A stretch of DNA of 64,000 bases from the NCBI RefSeq assembly GCF_902498995.1, contig NZ_CABVLY010000028.1, positions 30,226 to 94,225 on the forward strand, in the 5' to 3' direction. Position 1 is the stretch's first letter; every line of letters begins with the position of its first letter. The notes beneath the pieces were generated by a model. It was not told where the DNA came from. It made no database searches and saw nothing but the letters and a program-made list of their open reading frames with translations. The stretch comes from Burkholderia anthina. Its GTDB lineage: Bacteria > Pseudomonadota > Gammaproteobacteria > Burkholderiales > Burkholderiaceae. This document shows, piece by piece, positions 33,178 through 42,140 of the stretch. A program made the position numbers and the translations under genes.

Positions 33178-34470
33178 TTACGCGTCGAGCTTCGCGGGCT
33201 TCATCTTCGGCGTGAGCACGTGCATGACGGCCAGCGCGAGCAGATAGGCCAGCGCGCCGATCGCGAACAGCACCCAGTAATGGCCCGTGCGTTGCAGCAC
33301 CTGGCCGATCACTTCCGAGAACAGCACGCCGCCGATCGAACCGGCCATCCCGCCGATGCCGACCACCGACGCGACCGCGCGGCGCGGGAACAGGTCGGAC
33401 GCGGTCGTGAACAGGTTCGCCGACCAGCCCTGGTGCGCCGCCGCGGCGAGGCCGACGATCAGCACCGCGATCCACAGGCTCTGCACCTGCGACACGAACG
33501 CGATCGGCAGCACGCAGCACGCGCAGATCAGCATCGCCGTCTTGCGCGCGCCGTTCACGCTCCAGCCCGCGCGCAGCAGCACCGACGACAGCCAGCCGCC
33601 GCCGATGCTGCCCACCGTCGTCAGCGCATAGATGCACACGAGCGGCAGGCCGATATGCTGCATGTCCATCCCGCGCGACTCGTTGAGCCATTTCGGCAGC
33701 CAGAACAGGTAGAACCACCACACCGGATCGGTCAGGAACTTGCCCATCAGGAACGCCCACGTCTCGCGCTTGCGGATCAGCTCGCTCCAGCGCGGCGCGC
33801 CGGCGTCCGCGTTCGCCGCGTCGAGCGCTTCGGCTTCGTCGCGCGGCTCGTCGTATTCGGCGGCGAGCGCGCGCGTGTCGGCCGTGCGGTACATCACCAG
33901 CCACACCGCGAGCCACACGATGCCGATCGCGCCGATGATCACGAACGCCGCGCGCCAGCCGTAGGCCACCGCGATCGCCGGGATGATCGCCGGCGCGAAC
34001 ACCGCGCCGATGTTCGCGCCCGAGTTGAAGATGCCGGTCGCCAGCGCGCGTTCGCGGCGCGGAAACCATTCGGCCGTCGTCTTGATCGCGGCCGGGAAGT
34101 TGCCGCCCTCGCCGATCCCGAGCAGCGCGCGCACCGCGGCGAAGCCCATCACCGAGCCGACCGCCGCGTGCAGCACCGCGGCAATACTCCACACCAGCAT
34201 CGCGACCGCATACGAGATGCGCGTGCCGAGCCAGTCGACGATGCGGCCGAAGCCGAGCAGCCCGATCGCGTAGAACGCGGAAAACGCCATCACGATGCGG
34301 CCGTACTGCACCTGGCTCCAGCCGATGTCGTGCTGGAGCATCGGCGCGAGCAGGCCGAGGATCTGCCGATCCATGTAGTTGATGACGGTCGCGAAGAACA
34401 GCAGTGCGCAGACGGTCCAGCGGTAGCGGCTGGCCGCGGCGCGCACGGCGCCGACGACGGCAGATTGCAT
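33178..34470 (-). CDS. MFS transporter, hexuronate/aldarate (ACS) type
   Basis: A 430-residue, 12-segment transporter. NYMDRQILGLLAPMLQHDIG and GIGEGGNFPAAIKTTAEWFP are the motifs of the ExuT/GudP hexuronate and glucarate carriers. The start at 34470 follows GGAGACA. Operators of the AAAACGTTTT type lie upstream at 34599-34608, as in front of udh, so it probably imports galacturonate or glucuronate for that enzyme. The aldarate it would yield must be broken down by genes outside the window. Confidence 0.9.
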   Translation of the reverse strand: MQSAVVGAVRAAASRYRWTVCALLFFATVINYMDRQILGLLAPMLQHDIGWSQVQYGRIVMAFSAFYAIGLLGFGRIVDWLGTRISYAVAMLVWSIAAVLHAAVGSVMGFAAVRALLGIGEGGNFPAAIKTTAEWFPRRERALATGIFNSGANIGAVFAPAIIPAIAVAYGWRAAFVIIGAIGIVWLAVWLVMYRTADTRALAAEYDEPRDEAEALDAANADAGAPRWSELIRKRETWAFLMGKFLTDPVWWFYLFWLPKWLNESRGMDMQHIGLPLVCIYALTTVGSIGGGWLSSVLLRAGWSVNGARKTAMLICACCVLPIAFVSQVQSLWIAVLIVGLAAAAHQGWSANLFTTASDLFPRRAVASVVGIGGMAGSIGGVLFSEVIGQVLQRTGHYWVLFAIGALAYLLALAVMHVLTPKMKPAKLDA

Positions 34471-34598
34471 GAGTGTCTCCGATGCGCGGCTGCGCCCGTC
34501 GCGCCGCTGGATGATGCGTGTCCGTGACCGGCGGCGGGCGCCGGGCGGGCGGCGGCGCGCCACGCTGGTGGCACGGCCGGTCGCCTGTCGATGTCTGG

Positions 34599-34608
34599 AA
34601 AACGTTTT
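34599..34608. promoter_or_regulatory. LacI-type operator upstream of the uronate transporter
   Basis: AAAACGTTTT, preceded by GG, lies about 130 bp before the transporter start. A related AAACGTTTTTCC is at 34713-34724 in the same gap. Confidence 0.65.
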
Positions 34609-34839
34609 TCAGAGAATAGGGCGAGCACCGGTGACCTGTCAGTCGGGGATTTCGATGAGTCGTCTCAAATCGGGCCGCGCAAAAAGAGACGACTGTTTCG
34701 CAGATTGGCATTAAACGTTTTTCCGCGATTGTCTTGCACGGAAACGGGGCGAGAACGAGGCCATGACGCGGCAGCGCCAGCCGATACACATGTCCGATTC
34801 CAGCCAGAATCGGCGGTGCGGATGGTTTACAGTCGTCGC

Positions 34840-36291
34840 ATGCGCCTCGATCCCGACACCTGCTACGACGCCCTGCTCTCGCGGAACCGCCGCTTCGACG
34901 GCTGGTTCTTCGTCGGCGTGTCGACGACGGGCGTGTATTGCCGCCCCGTTTGTCCGGTGAAGCCGCCGAAAGCGCAGAACTGCCGCTACTACCCGACCGC
35001 CGCCGCGGCCGAGAAGGCCGGCTTCCGGCCGTGCATGCGCTGCCGGCCCGAGCTCGCGCCCGGTCACGGGCTGCTCGACCTGTCCGGCAATCTCGCCGAT
35101 GCGGCCGCCACGCTGATCGAGGACGGTTTCCTGAACGAACACGGGGTCGACGCACTCGCGCGGCGGGTCGGCGTGACCGAGCGCCATCTGCGCCGGATCT
35201 TCGCCGCGCAGTTCGGCGTGTCGCCGGTCGAATTCGCGCAGACGCACCGGCTGCTGATGGCCAAGCGCCTCCTGACCGACACCGCGCTGCCGGTGGCCAT
35301 CGTCGCGTCGACCGCCGGATTCGGCAGCGTGCGGCGCTTCAACGACTTGTTCCGGCAACGCTACGGCCTCAATCCGCTGCGCCTGCGCAAAGGCGCCGGT
35401 GCGGCCGCCGGCGGCGACATGACGTTCCCGCTGCCGTACCGGCCGCCGTTCGCGTGGGCCGAGCTGATGCGGTTTCTCGCGCAGCGGCAGATCGACGGCG
35501 TCGAGCGGATCGACGCGAACGGTTATGCGCGCGTCGTCGCTTTGCCGAACGGACAGGGCGGCGGTGAGATCACCGGCTGGTTGTCCGTGACGCACGTGCC
35601 GCAGCGGTTCGCGCTCGCGGTCACCGTATCGCCCGCGCTGACGCCCGTCGTGCCGGCCGTGCTCGCGCGCGTGCGGCGGCTGTTCGATCTCGACAGCCGG
35701 CCCGACGTGATCGACGCGCATCTCGGCGAACTCGCGCACGGTTCGCCCGGCCTGCGCGTGCCCGGTGCATTCGACGGGCTCGAGATTGCGATCCGCGCGA
35801 TCGCGGGCGAGCAGCTGGCGGCAACGCACGCCGCCGCGCGACTCGCGCGCGTTGCCGAACGCTTCGGCACGCCGGTGGACCACGCGCCGCCCGGTCTTGC
35901 GCATGCGCTGCCCTCGGCTGCAACGCTCGCTTGCGCACCGCCGACAGCCTTCGAAGCGCTCGGCATCGCCCGCGATGCGGCGCGCGCGATCGTGTCGCTG
36001 GCACGCGCGGTTGCCGACGGCACGCTCGTGCTCGAACCGATGGCGCCGCTCGACGCGACGCTCGCCGCGTTGCGCGCGATGCCCGGTTTCAACGAACGCG
36101 CGGTGCAGTACGTCGCGATGCGCGCGATGGGCTGGCCGAACGCGTTCCCCGCCGACGACGCGTGGCTTCCCGCCGCGCGGGCCGATCGTTCGCGCATTCC
36201 GTCGACCGCACCGCACGCCGCGCGCTGGGCACCGTGGCGCGCGTATGCCGCACTGCATGTGTGGCGCCTTCATGGAGAAGCTTCGCGATGA
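34840..36291 (+). CDS. alkA: Ada-type/AlkA DNA repair fusion (3-methyladenine glycosylase II)
   Basis: A 483-residue fusion. Residues 1-80 are the Ada metal-binding domain with Cys34, Cys38, Cys65 and Cys68, which in Ada takes up methyl groups from phosphotriesters. Residues 85-185 are an AraC helix-turn-helix. The rest is an AlkA glycosylase: N-terminal subdomain, then helix-hairpin-helix (LRAMPGFNERAVQYVAMRA) and the catalytic Asp in FPADDAWL. The DNA-binding and methyl-sensing part suggests self-regulation of the alkylation response. The next gene, ogt, overlaps by four bases. An ATG at 34822 is an alternative start; neither has a strong ribosome site. Confidence 0.9.
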   Translation: MRLDPDTCYDALLSRNRRFDGWFFVGVSTTGVYCRPVCPVKPPKAQNCRYYPTAAAAEKAGFRPCMRCRPELAPGHGLLDLSGNLADAAATLIEDGFLNEHGVDALARRVGVTERHLRRIFAAQFGVSPVEFAQTHRLLMAKRLLTDTALPVAIVASTAGFGSVRRFNDLFRQRYGLNPLRLRKGAGAAAGGDMTFPLPYRPPFAWAELMRFLAQRQIDGVERIDANGYARVVALPNGQGGGEITGWLSVTHVPQRFALAVTVSPALTPVVPAVLARVRRLFDLDSRPDVIDAHLGELAHGSPGLRVPGAFDGLEIAIRAIAGEQLAATHAAARLARVAERFGTPVDHAPPGLAHALPSAATLACAPPTAFEALGIARDAARAIVSLARAVADGTLVLEPMAPLDATLAALRAMPGFNERAVQYVAMRAMGWPNAFPADDAWLPAARADRSRIPSTAPHAARWAPWRAYAALHVWRLHGEASR

Positions 36292-36827
36292 CTCCCGCCC
36301 ATCTGATTCCGAGCCCGCTGGGCGACATCGCCATCCGCATCGAGGACGATGCGCTGACGGGCCTTTTTTTCGTCGGCCAGAAATACTATCCGTCGCTCGC
36401 GATCGCGTCGGATGCGAATGCGGACGCACGCAACGCATCGCCGCTCGCACGCAAGGTCGCGGAAGAAGTCGCCGAGTATTTCACCGGCGCGCGCGAGACC
36501 TTCTCGGTGCCGATTCACCTGCGCGGCACCGCGTTTCAGCGCAGCGTGTGGAAGCAATTGCTTGCGATTCCGTTCGGGGCGCTCGTGTCGTACGGCGACA
36601 TCACCGAACGCGTCGGGCTGCCGATGAGCGCCGCGCGCGCCGTCGGCGGCGCGGTCGGCCGCAATCCCGTATCGATCATGGTGCCGTGCCATCGCGTGAT
36701 CGGCGCGTCGGGCAGCCTGACCGGGTATGCGGGCGGGATCGAACGCAAGCGCGCGTTGCTGTCGCTCGAAGGCGCCGGGTTTCAACGCGGCGAGCGTCAT
36801 ACGATGCAGCAGTCGCTCGCGTTCTGA
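36288..36827 (+). CDS. ogt: Methylated-DNA-[protein]-cysteine S-methyltransferase
   Basis: A 179-residue suicide repair protein that transfers methyl groups from O6-methylguanine to Cys134 in the PCHRV motif (IMVPCHRVIGASG). The RGTAFQRSVWKQLLAIPFG helix and the Arg finger (SAARAVGGAVG) are present. ATGA overlap with the AlkA fusion gene makes an alkylation-repair operon. GGAG precedes the start inside the upstream gene. Confidence 0.95.
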   Translation: MTPAHLIPSPLGDIAIRIEDDALTGLFFVGQKYYPSLAIASDANADARNASPLARKVAEEVAEYFTGARETFSVPIHLRGTAFQRSVWKQLLAIPFGALVSYGDITERVGLPMSAARAVGGAVGRNPVSIMVPCHRVIGASGSLTGYAGGIERKRALLSLEGAGFQRGERHTMQQSLAF

Positions 36828-36846
36828 CGTTCTCGTTCTGACGTTC
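36820..36846 (+). repeat. Tandem CGTTCTGACGTTC duplication at the 3' end of ogt
   Basis: CGTTCTGACGTTC occurs at 36820-36832 and 36834-36846, a 14-bp period. The first copy includes the ogt stop codon. Probably a small local duplication. Confidence 0.5.
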
Positions 36847-36880
36847 CGATTGAGCGCCGGCGCGGCGCGGGTGCGGCGCT

Positions 36881-37699
36881 TCAGCCGTCCAGCACCGGCC
36901 GCCGTGCCTCCCGCTTCGCATACGCGCCCGGCGTCATGCGGAACTTTGCCTGGAACAGCGCGATGAACGACGACGTCGAGTCGTAGCCGAGCTGCGCGGC
37001 CACCGTACCGATCGGCTCGCCCGCGTCGAGCAGCGGCAACGAGGCCAGCAGCCGCACGGCCTGCCGCCATTCGGTAAACGACAGCCCGGTGTCCTGCCGG
37101 AACAGGCGCGACAGCGTGCGCCGCGTCGCGCCGACCTGATATCCCCATTCGTCGAGACTGCGCGTATCGCCCGGCGATGCGTGCAGCGCACGGGCGATCT
37201 TCATCAGCCGTGCATCGCGCGGCAGCGGCACCGTCAGCGGCGCCGGCCGCATGCGTGCGATACGGTCCGCGATCAGGCACACCAGCGCGCCGTCCGGCCC
37301 CGTCTCGTCGTAGTTCACCGGCAACTCGCCCGTGGCGATCACCAGCTCGCGCAGCAGCGGTGTCATGCAGAGAATCGTGCAATCGTCGCGGGGATCGTCG
37401 CGCGCGATCGCCGCGTCGAGATACAGGCTGTGGAACGCCACGCAATCGCGCGTCGTCACCGCATGCGGGACGTTCGGCGGAATCCACATCGCATAGTGCG
37501 GCGGCAGCAGATGCTGGCCGAACGGCGTCGACACCTCGAGCACGCCGCGCGTCGCATACATCAGCTGCGCCCACGGATGACTGTGCGCATCGACATGCAC
37601 GTTGCCGGGAATCTCGAACGCGCGCACGAACAGCGGCCGCGGCAGGCGCGCCATCGGCGGCACCGCGTAAGGGTCGGCCGGTTGTCCCGTCAGCAACAT
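36881..37699 (-). CDS. AraC-family regulator with cupin sensor
   Basis: A 272-residue regulator. The N-terminal cupin (about residues 25-115; HVDAHSHPWAQLMYATRGVL, then LLPPHYAMWIPPNVPHAV) is followed by two C-terminal helix-turn-helices (SLDEWGYQVGATRRTLSRLF, then PIGTVAAQLGYDSTSSFIAL). The ATG at 37699 is chosen because GGAGG lies eight bases upstream. It is divergent from a panB gene only 77 bp away. The effector is unknown. Confidence 0.88.
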   Translation of the reverse strand: MLLTGQPADPYAVPPMARLPRPLFVRAFEIPGNVHVDAHSHPWAQLMYATRGVLEVSTPFGQHLLPPHYAMWIPPNVPHAVTTRDCVAFHSLYLDAAIARDDPRDDCTILCMTPLLRELVIATGELPVNYDETGPDGALVCLIADRIARMRPAPLTVPLPRDARLMKIARALHASPGDTRSLDEWGYQVGATRRTLSRLFRQDTGLSFTEWRQAVRLLASLPLLDAGEPIGTVAAQLGYDSTSSFIALFQAKFRMTPGAYAKREARRPVLDG

Positions 37700-37776
37700 A
37701 AGACGTCCTCCGAAGGTCATTGCGCGAACGAGCGCGATGCTACCGTGACGGCTCTTCTTTCACACGGCTTCCGTTC

Positions 37777-38628
37777 ATGAGCGCCCATACCCGCACCACC
37801 CGCAAGACCGTCACCGCGATCCGTTCGACCAAAGGCATCGGCAGCCTCGTGTCGCTCACCGCCTACTCCGCGCCGATGGCGAAGCGGGTCGACGAGGTGG
37901 CCGACGTGATCATCGTCGGCGACTCCGTCGGCATGGTGTTGTACGGCATGCCAGATACGCTGCGCGTCACGCTCGACATGATGATTGCACACGGCGCGGC
38001 CGTCGTCCGCGGCGCCGCACAGGCGTGCGTCGTCGTCGATCTGCCGTTCTCCACTTATCAGGAATCGCCCGCGCAGGCCTATCGCTCCGCCGCGCGCCTG
38101 CTCGCCGAAACCGGTGCGCAAGGCGTGAAGCTCGAAGGCGGCAGCGAGATGGCCGACACGATCCGCTTCCTCACCGATCGCGGCATTCCGGTGATGGCCC
38201 ATGTCGGCCTCATGCCGCAGCAGGCAAACGCGATCGGCGGCTTCCGCGCGCAGGGGATGGACCCGCGCTCGGCCGCGCAGGTGTTCGATGCCGCGTGCGC
38301 CGCCGAGCGCGCCGGCGCGTTCTGCGTCGTCATCGAGGGCACCGCCGAAGCGCTCGCGCGGCACGTGACGGAGACGCTGTCGATTCCGACCATCGGCATC
38401 GGCGCGTCGCCCGCCTGCGACGGGCAGGTGCTCGTGACCGAGGACATGATCGGCGCGTTCGATGCGTACACGCCGCGCTTCGTGAAGCGCTACGCCGACG
38501 TGAACGCCGTGATGCGCGACGCGATCCGCCAGTACGCGCACGACGTGCGGCAACGCGCGTTTCCCGAGCCCGCGCATTGCTTCGGCTATGGCAAGCCGCT
38601 GCAACTGGCGGACTCGACCGTAACTTGA
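37777..38628 (+). CDS. panB: 3-methyl-2-oxobutanoate hydroxymethyltransferase
   Basis: A 283-residue PanB, which adds a hydroxymethyl group from methylenetetrahydrofolate to 2-oxoisovalerate in pantothenate synthesis. The metal-binding VGDSVGMVLYG, the VVVDLPFSTYQ and VMAHVGLMPQ segments are complete. There is no panC next to it, and it is divergent from an AraC regulator, so it is likely a paralogue rather than the housekeeping copy. It ends 19 bp before the convergent Lrp gene. Confidence 0.93.
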   Translation: MSAHTRTTRKTVTAIRSTKGIGSLVSLTAYSAPMAKRVDEVADVIIVGDSVGMVLYGMPDTLRVTLDMMIAHGAAVVRGAAQACVVVDLPFSTYQESPAQAYRSAARLLAETGAQGVKLEGGSEMADTIRFLTDRGIPVMAHVGLMPQQANAIGGFRAQGMDPRSAAQVFDAACAAERAGAFCVVIEGTAEALARHVTETLSIPTIGIGASPACDGQVLVTEDMIGAFDAYTPRFVKRYADVNAVMRDAIRQYAHDVRQRAFPEPAHCFGYGKPLQLADSTVT

Positions 38629-38647
38629 AGTCGGGCCGGCGAGGCGA

Positions 38648-39139
38648 TCACGCGCGCTTGCGCAGCGCATGCGCGACGCGCGCGTTCGCCTCGAACTTCG
38701 CGCGATGCGTCGAGAAGAACGTCCGCACGTTGCGCACGTTCGATGCGCCGGTGAACAGCCGCCGCGCGAATTCGTCGTATTCGGCGACGTCGGCCAGATC
38801 GGCCACCACCACGAAGTCCGGCCCCGGCGACACGCGGTAGCACTGCGTGACCGCCGGCTCCGCGCACACGTAGGCTTCGAACGCGTCGTAGTCCTCCGCC
38901 GTCTGCCGGTCGAGGCTGATCTCGATCAGCGCCGTGACGGCCGTGCCGATCGCGACCGGATCGAGCACCGCGACCTGCCGGCGGATCACGCCCGCGTCCG
39001 TCAGCCGGCGCACGCGGCGCATGCAGGTCGGCGGCGACGACAACGCGCGCTCGGCCAGCTCAAGGTTCGAGATCGACGCGTCGTCCTGCAGGATCGCGAG
39101 AATGCGCAGGTCGAGATCGTCGAGCGTGATGCCGGCCAT
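38648..39139 (-). CDS. Lrp/AsnC-family regulator
   Basis: A 163-residue regulator with an N-terminal helix-turn-helix (LDLRILAILQDDASISNLEL) and a C-terminal RAM effector domain (AVTALIEISLDR then CYRVSPGPDFVVVADLAD). Such proteins sense amino acids. It is divergent from the glmS paralogue, and two Lrp-like AT-rich dyads lie between them. Cysteine in the second helix of the HTH (PPTCMRRVRRL) is common in this group. Confidence 0.9.
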   Translation of the reverse strand: MAGITLDDLDLRILAILQDDASISNLELAERALSSPPTCMRRVRRLTDAGVIRRQVAVLDPVAIGTAVTALIEISLDRQTAEDYDAFEAYVCAEPAVTQCYRVSPGPDFVVVADLADVAEYDEFARRLFTGASNVRNVRTFFSTHRAKFEANARVAHALRKRA

Positions 39140-39163
39140 CGGCGGCTCCTTCCGGTCAGGGTG

Positions 39164-39237
39164 TGAAATTTAATTTCAACATGATAACCGATCATCTATA
39201 TGTTCCATTTATTTATGTATTTTGAAATTTAATTCCA
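39164..39237. promoter_or_regulatory. Two Lrp-like dyads between lrp-type gene and glmS
   Basis: TGAAATTTAATTTCA (39164-39178) is nearly palindromic, and TGAAATTTAATTCCA (39223-39237) is a 14-of-15 copy 59 bp later. AT-rich dyads of this kind flanking a divergent promoter are typical Lrp/AsnC operators. Confidence 0.65.
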
Positions 39238-39295
39238 CTCGCCCGCCTCTACCATCGCTGTCACGGGTCCAGACAGGACATTTACGGAGCGCGAT

Positions 39296-41125
39296 ATGTG
39301 TGGAATTGTCGGGGCGGTTGCCCAGCGGGACATCCTGCCGAACCTCGTCGACGGGCTGAAGCGGCTCGAATACCGCGGCTACGACTCGTGCGGCGTCGTG
39401 GTCTACCGTGACCGCGCGTTGGCCCGCGCACGCAGCGTCGACCGCGTCGCCAACCTGCAGCGCGAGATCGCCGCAAACGCGCTGTCGGGCTACACCGGCA
39501 TCGCGCACACGCGCTGGGCGACGCACGGCGCGCCCGTCACGCTCAACGCGCATCCGCACTTCTCGCCGAGCGACGACAACGCCCGCATCGCGCTGTCGCA
39601 CAACGGGATCATCGAGAACTGCGATCAACTGCGCGCGGAGCTGCAGGCGCACGGCTACGTGTTCGCAAGCCAGACCGACAGCGAAGCCATCGCGCACCTC
39701 ATCGACCATCTGTACGACGGCGACCTGTTCGACGCGGTGCGCCGCGCGGTCGCGCGACTGCGCGGCAGCTACGCGATCGCGGTGATGTGCCGCGACGAGC
39801 CGCACCGGATCGTCGGCGCGCGCGACGGGATGCCGCTCGTCGTCGGTGTCGGCGACGGCGAGAATTTCCTGGCGTCGGATGCCATCGCGTTGTCGGGCAT
39901 CACCGATCGCATCGCTTATCTCGAGAACGGCGATGTCGCCGATATTCAGCTCCATCGTTACTGGATCGTCGATGCAGCGGGCCAGCGTGTCGAACGTGCG
40001 GTGCAGCGCGTGGCCGCGCATAGCGGCGCGGCCGACCTCGGGTCGTATCGCTATTACATGCAGAAGGAAATCTTCGAGCAGCCGCAGGCGGTGGCCGATA
40101 CGTTGCTCGATGTCGGGTCGATCATGCCGGAGCTGTTCGGCGACGGTGCGTGGCGCGTGTTCAACGACGTCGATTCGGTGTTGCTGCTCGCGTGCGGCGG
40201 CAGCTATCACGCGGCGCTGACGGCCAAGTACTGGATCGAGAGCATCGCGAAGCTGCCCGCGAGCGTGGAGATTGCGAGCGAGTTTCGGTATCGCGACAGC
40301 GTGCCGAATCCGCGCACGCTCGTCGTCGCGGTGTCGCAAAGCGGCGAGACGGCCGACGTGCTCGGCGCGGTGCATGTCGCGAAACGCAGCGGGATGATGC
40401 ATACGCTCGCGATCTGCAACGTCGCGACGAGTGCGCTGATGCGCGAATGCGCGCTGCAGTTCGTCACGCGCGCGGGGATCGAGATCGGGGTGGCATCGAC
40501 GAAGGCTTTTACGACGCAGCTCGTCGCGTTGTTCTTGCTGACCTTGTCGCTGGCGCAGGTGCGCGGACGGTTGAGCGACGACGAGGAGAAGGCGCATCTG
40601 CGCGCGCTGCGGCATCTGCCCGATGCGATGTCGAAGGTGCTCGCGCTGGAGCCGCAGATCATGGGCTGGTCGGAACTGCTCGCGCGGCGCGACAACATGC
40701 TGTTTCTCGGACGCGGGATGCATTATCCGATCGCGCTGGAAGGCGCGCTGAAGATGAAGGAGATTTCGTATATCCACGCGGAGGCTTATCCCGCGGGGGA
40801 GTTGAAGCATGGGCCGCTGGCGTTGGTCAGTCACGAGATGCCCGTTATCGCGGTGGCGCCGAACGATGCGCTTCTGGAAAAGCTTCGGTCGAACATGCAT
40901 GAGGTCAGTGCGCGAAATGGGAAGCTTTTTGTGTTCGCGGATGTGGGCTGCGGGTTGGTGCCGGGTGATGGGATCGAGGTGATTCGGCTCAATGAATACT
41001 ACGGGCCGCTGTCGCCGATTCTGCATACGGTGCCGATGCAATTGCTGGCTTATCACGCGGCGTTGGCTCGGGGGACGGATATTGATAAGCCAAGGAATCT
41101 GGCGAAGTCGGTGACGGTGGAGTGA
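39296..41125 (+). CDS. glmS: Glutamine-fructose-6-phosphate aminotransferase paralogue
   Basis: A 609-residue GlmS making glucosamine-6-phosphate. Cys2 (MCGIVGAV) is the N-terminal glutaminase nucleophile, and two SIS domains follow (CGGSYHAALTAKYWIE, then GRGMHYPIALEGALKMKEIS), ending in KSVTVE. Control by an amino-acid-sensing Lrp protein and its place outside a glmU-glmS locus suggest a second copy with a specialised role. Codon use changes towards less GC in its last 200 bp. The ATG is just downstream of two Lrp-like dyads. Confidence 0.93.
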   Translation: MCGIVGAVAQRDILPNLVDGLKRLEYRGYDSCGVVVYRDRALARARSVDRVANLQREIAANALSGYTGIAHTRWATHGAPVTLNAHPHFSPSDDNARIALSHNGIIENCDQLRAELQAHGYVFASQTDSEAIAHLIDHLYDGDLFDAVRRAVARLRGSYAIAVMCRDEPHRIVGARDGMPLVVGVGDGENFLASDAIALSGITDRIAYLENGDVADIQLHRYWIVDAAGQRVERAVQRVAAHSGAADLGSYRYYMQKEIFEQPQAVADTLLDVGSIMPELFGDGAWRVFNDVDSVLLLACGGSYHAALTAKYWIESIAKLPASVEIASEFRYRDSVPNPRTLVVAVSQSGETADVLGAVHVAKRSGMMHTLAICNVATSALMRECALQFVTRAGIEIGVASTKAFTTQLVALFLLTLSLAQVRGRLSDDEEKAHLRALRHLPDAMSKVLALEPQIMGWSELLARRDNMLFLGRGMHYPIALEGALKMKEISYIHAEAYPAGELKHGPLALVSHEMPVIAVAPNDALLEKLRSNMHEVSARNGKLFVFADVGCGLVPGDGIEVIRLNEYYGPLSPILHTVPMQLLAYHAALARGTDIDKPRNLAKSVTVE

Positions 41126-41156
41126 GCGGGGGCGGCGGCCACGAGGTGGCAACTTC

Positions 41157-41226
41157 TAATAGTTATCCTTAAGCCTTTCTGACCGCCCGAAAACCCAAGC
41201 GGGACGGGGCTTAAGGGCAACTAATA
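41157..41226 (+). other. Structured intergenic element after glmS
   Basis: Arms 41157-41175 (ending CCTTAAGCC) and 41208-41226 (starting GGCTTAAGGG) are inverted copies matching at 16 of 19 positions, with one mismatch becoming G-U in RNA. The 32-base loop contains a smaller CCCG-N10-CGGG hairpin. It could be a glmS 3' hairpin, a small RNA or a mobile-element trace. Its sequence differs from neighbouring GC-rich DNA. Confidence 0.45.
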
Positions 41227-41417
41227 GGACTAGTGCGCAGCACCTCTCGGAAGGGGGTTTCAGAATTTCCGTGTTCAAGGCGGTTGAAATTCATACGGAT
41301 ATGGGTCCACCCTCCGCGAGCAACCGTGCTCCGATCTATCCGATGTGTCATCCGGCGTGCACGGGCGCACCGCCACCGTCGAAACGCCGTCGCCTGGGCA
41401 CCCGGCTCGCCCCGAAA

Positions 41418-42140
41418 TCAGCAACCGTCGATCACCGACCGTACGACATCGTCGGCCCGCGCAACCACCTTGCCGAAATAAAGCGCGAAGTTCGCCAGCG
41501 CCGCGTCGTGCATCGCTTCATCGGTGTCAGCACAAGCATCCGAGACCATGACGCAGCCAAAACCGCGATCGGCAGCATCCCGAGCCGTCGTCTCGACGCA
41601 GCAGCTCGTGACAACACCGGTCAACACCAGGTTGCGCACGCCCATGCGATCGAGAACGTTCTGAATCTCGCTGCCGTTGAACGCACCCTGAGTCGTCTTG
41701 CGTATCACCGTCTCGCCTTCCAGCGGCGCAACCTCATCGCGGAATGCATAGTCGGGATTGCCGGTCCACCACATGTCCTCGATGCCGGCCGCGGTTTCCA
41801 GCGTGCGCGTCCATGCGCGAAAGCGCGCCGGACAATCCCGCATGTCGCGGTAAGCCGATCCGATCGCGAGGTGCACCACCGGACGACGGGTCTGCCTGAA
41901 CGCATCGAGCAACGCCCGGATCGCCGGGAGCGTCGTATGTTCGAGCCGTTCGACGTAGTAGCGCATCGAACCTGGCGACACCGCCTCGCACGCCTTCACC
42001 CAGCCGCGATCCGCCGCCGCGTCGTTGTACTGAACGTCGATGACGACGAGTGCGGTCTCCGTGCGATTCGCGAAATCGATCCCGGGAATGGTGGCGGACA
42101 ACGGGTCGTACGACACACTTCCGGATTGCGGCAGATTCAT
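41418..42140 (-). CDS. Isochorismatase-family cysteine hydrolase
   Basis: A 240-residue protein of the isochorismatase fold. Asp35 (ALVVIDVQY), Lys148 (VIRKTTQGAF) and Cys181 (GVVTSCCVETT) form the Asp-Lys-Cys triad of hydrolases such as N-carbamoylsarcosine amidase, nicotinamidase and biuret hydrolase. A cis-peptide motif near VVTSC is present. GGAG precedes the ATG. It lies 257 bp after a GbcA-like Rieske oxygenase on the same strand, so N-carbamoylsarcosine or another methylated glycine derivative is an attractive but unproven substrate. Confidence 0.85.
   Translation of the reverse strand: MNLPQSGSVSYDPLSATIPGIDFANRTETALVVIDVQYNDAAADRGWVKACEAVSPGSMRYYVERLEHTTLPAIRALLDAFRQTRRPVVHLAIGSAYRDMRDCPARFRAWTRTLETAAGIEDMWWTGNPDYAFRDEVAPLEGETVIRKTTQGAFNGSEIQNVLDRMGVRNLVLTGVVTSCCVETTARDAADRGFGCVMVSDACADTDEAMHDAALANFALYFGKVVARADDVVRSVIDGC

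Noticed and set aside
36820..36846. Tandem repeat as a functional element
   Set aside because: Only two copies at the 3' end of ogt; a simple local duplication explains it.
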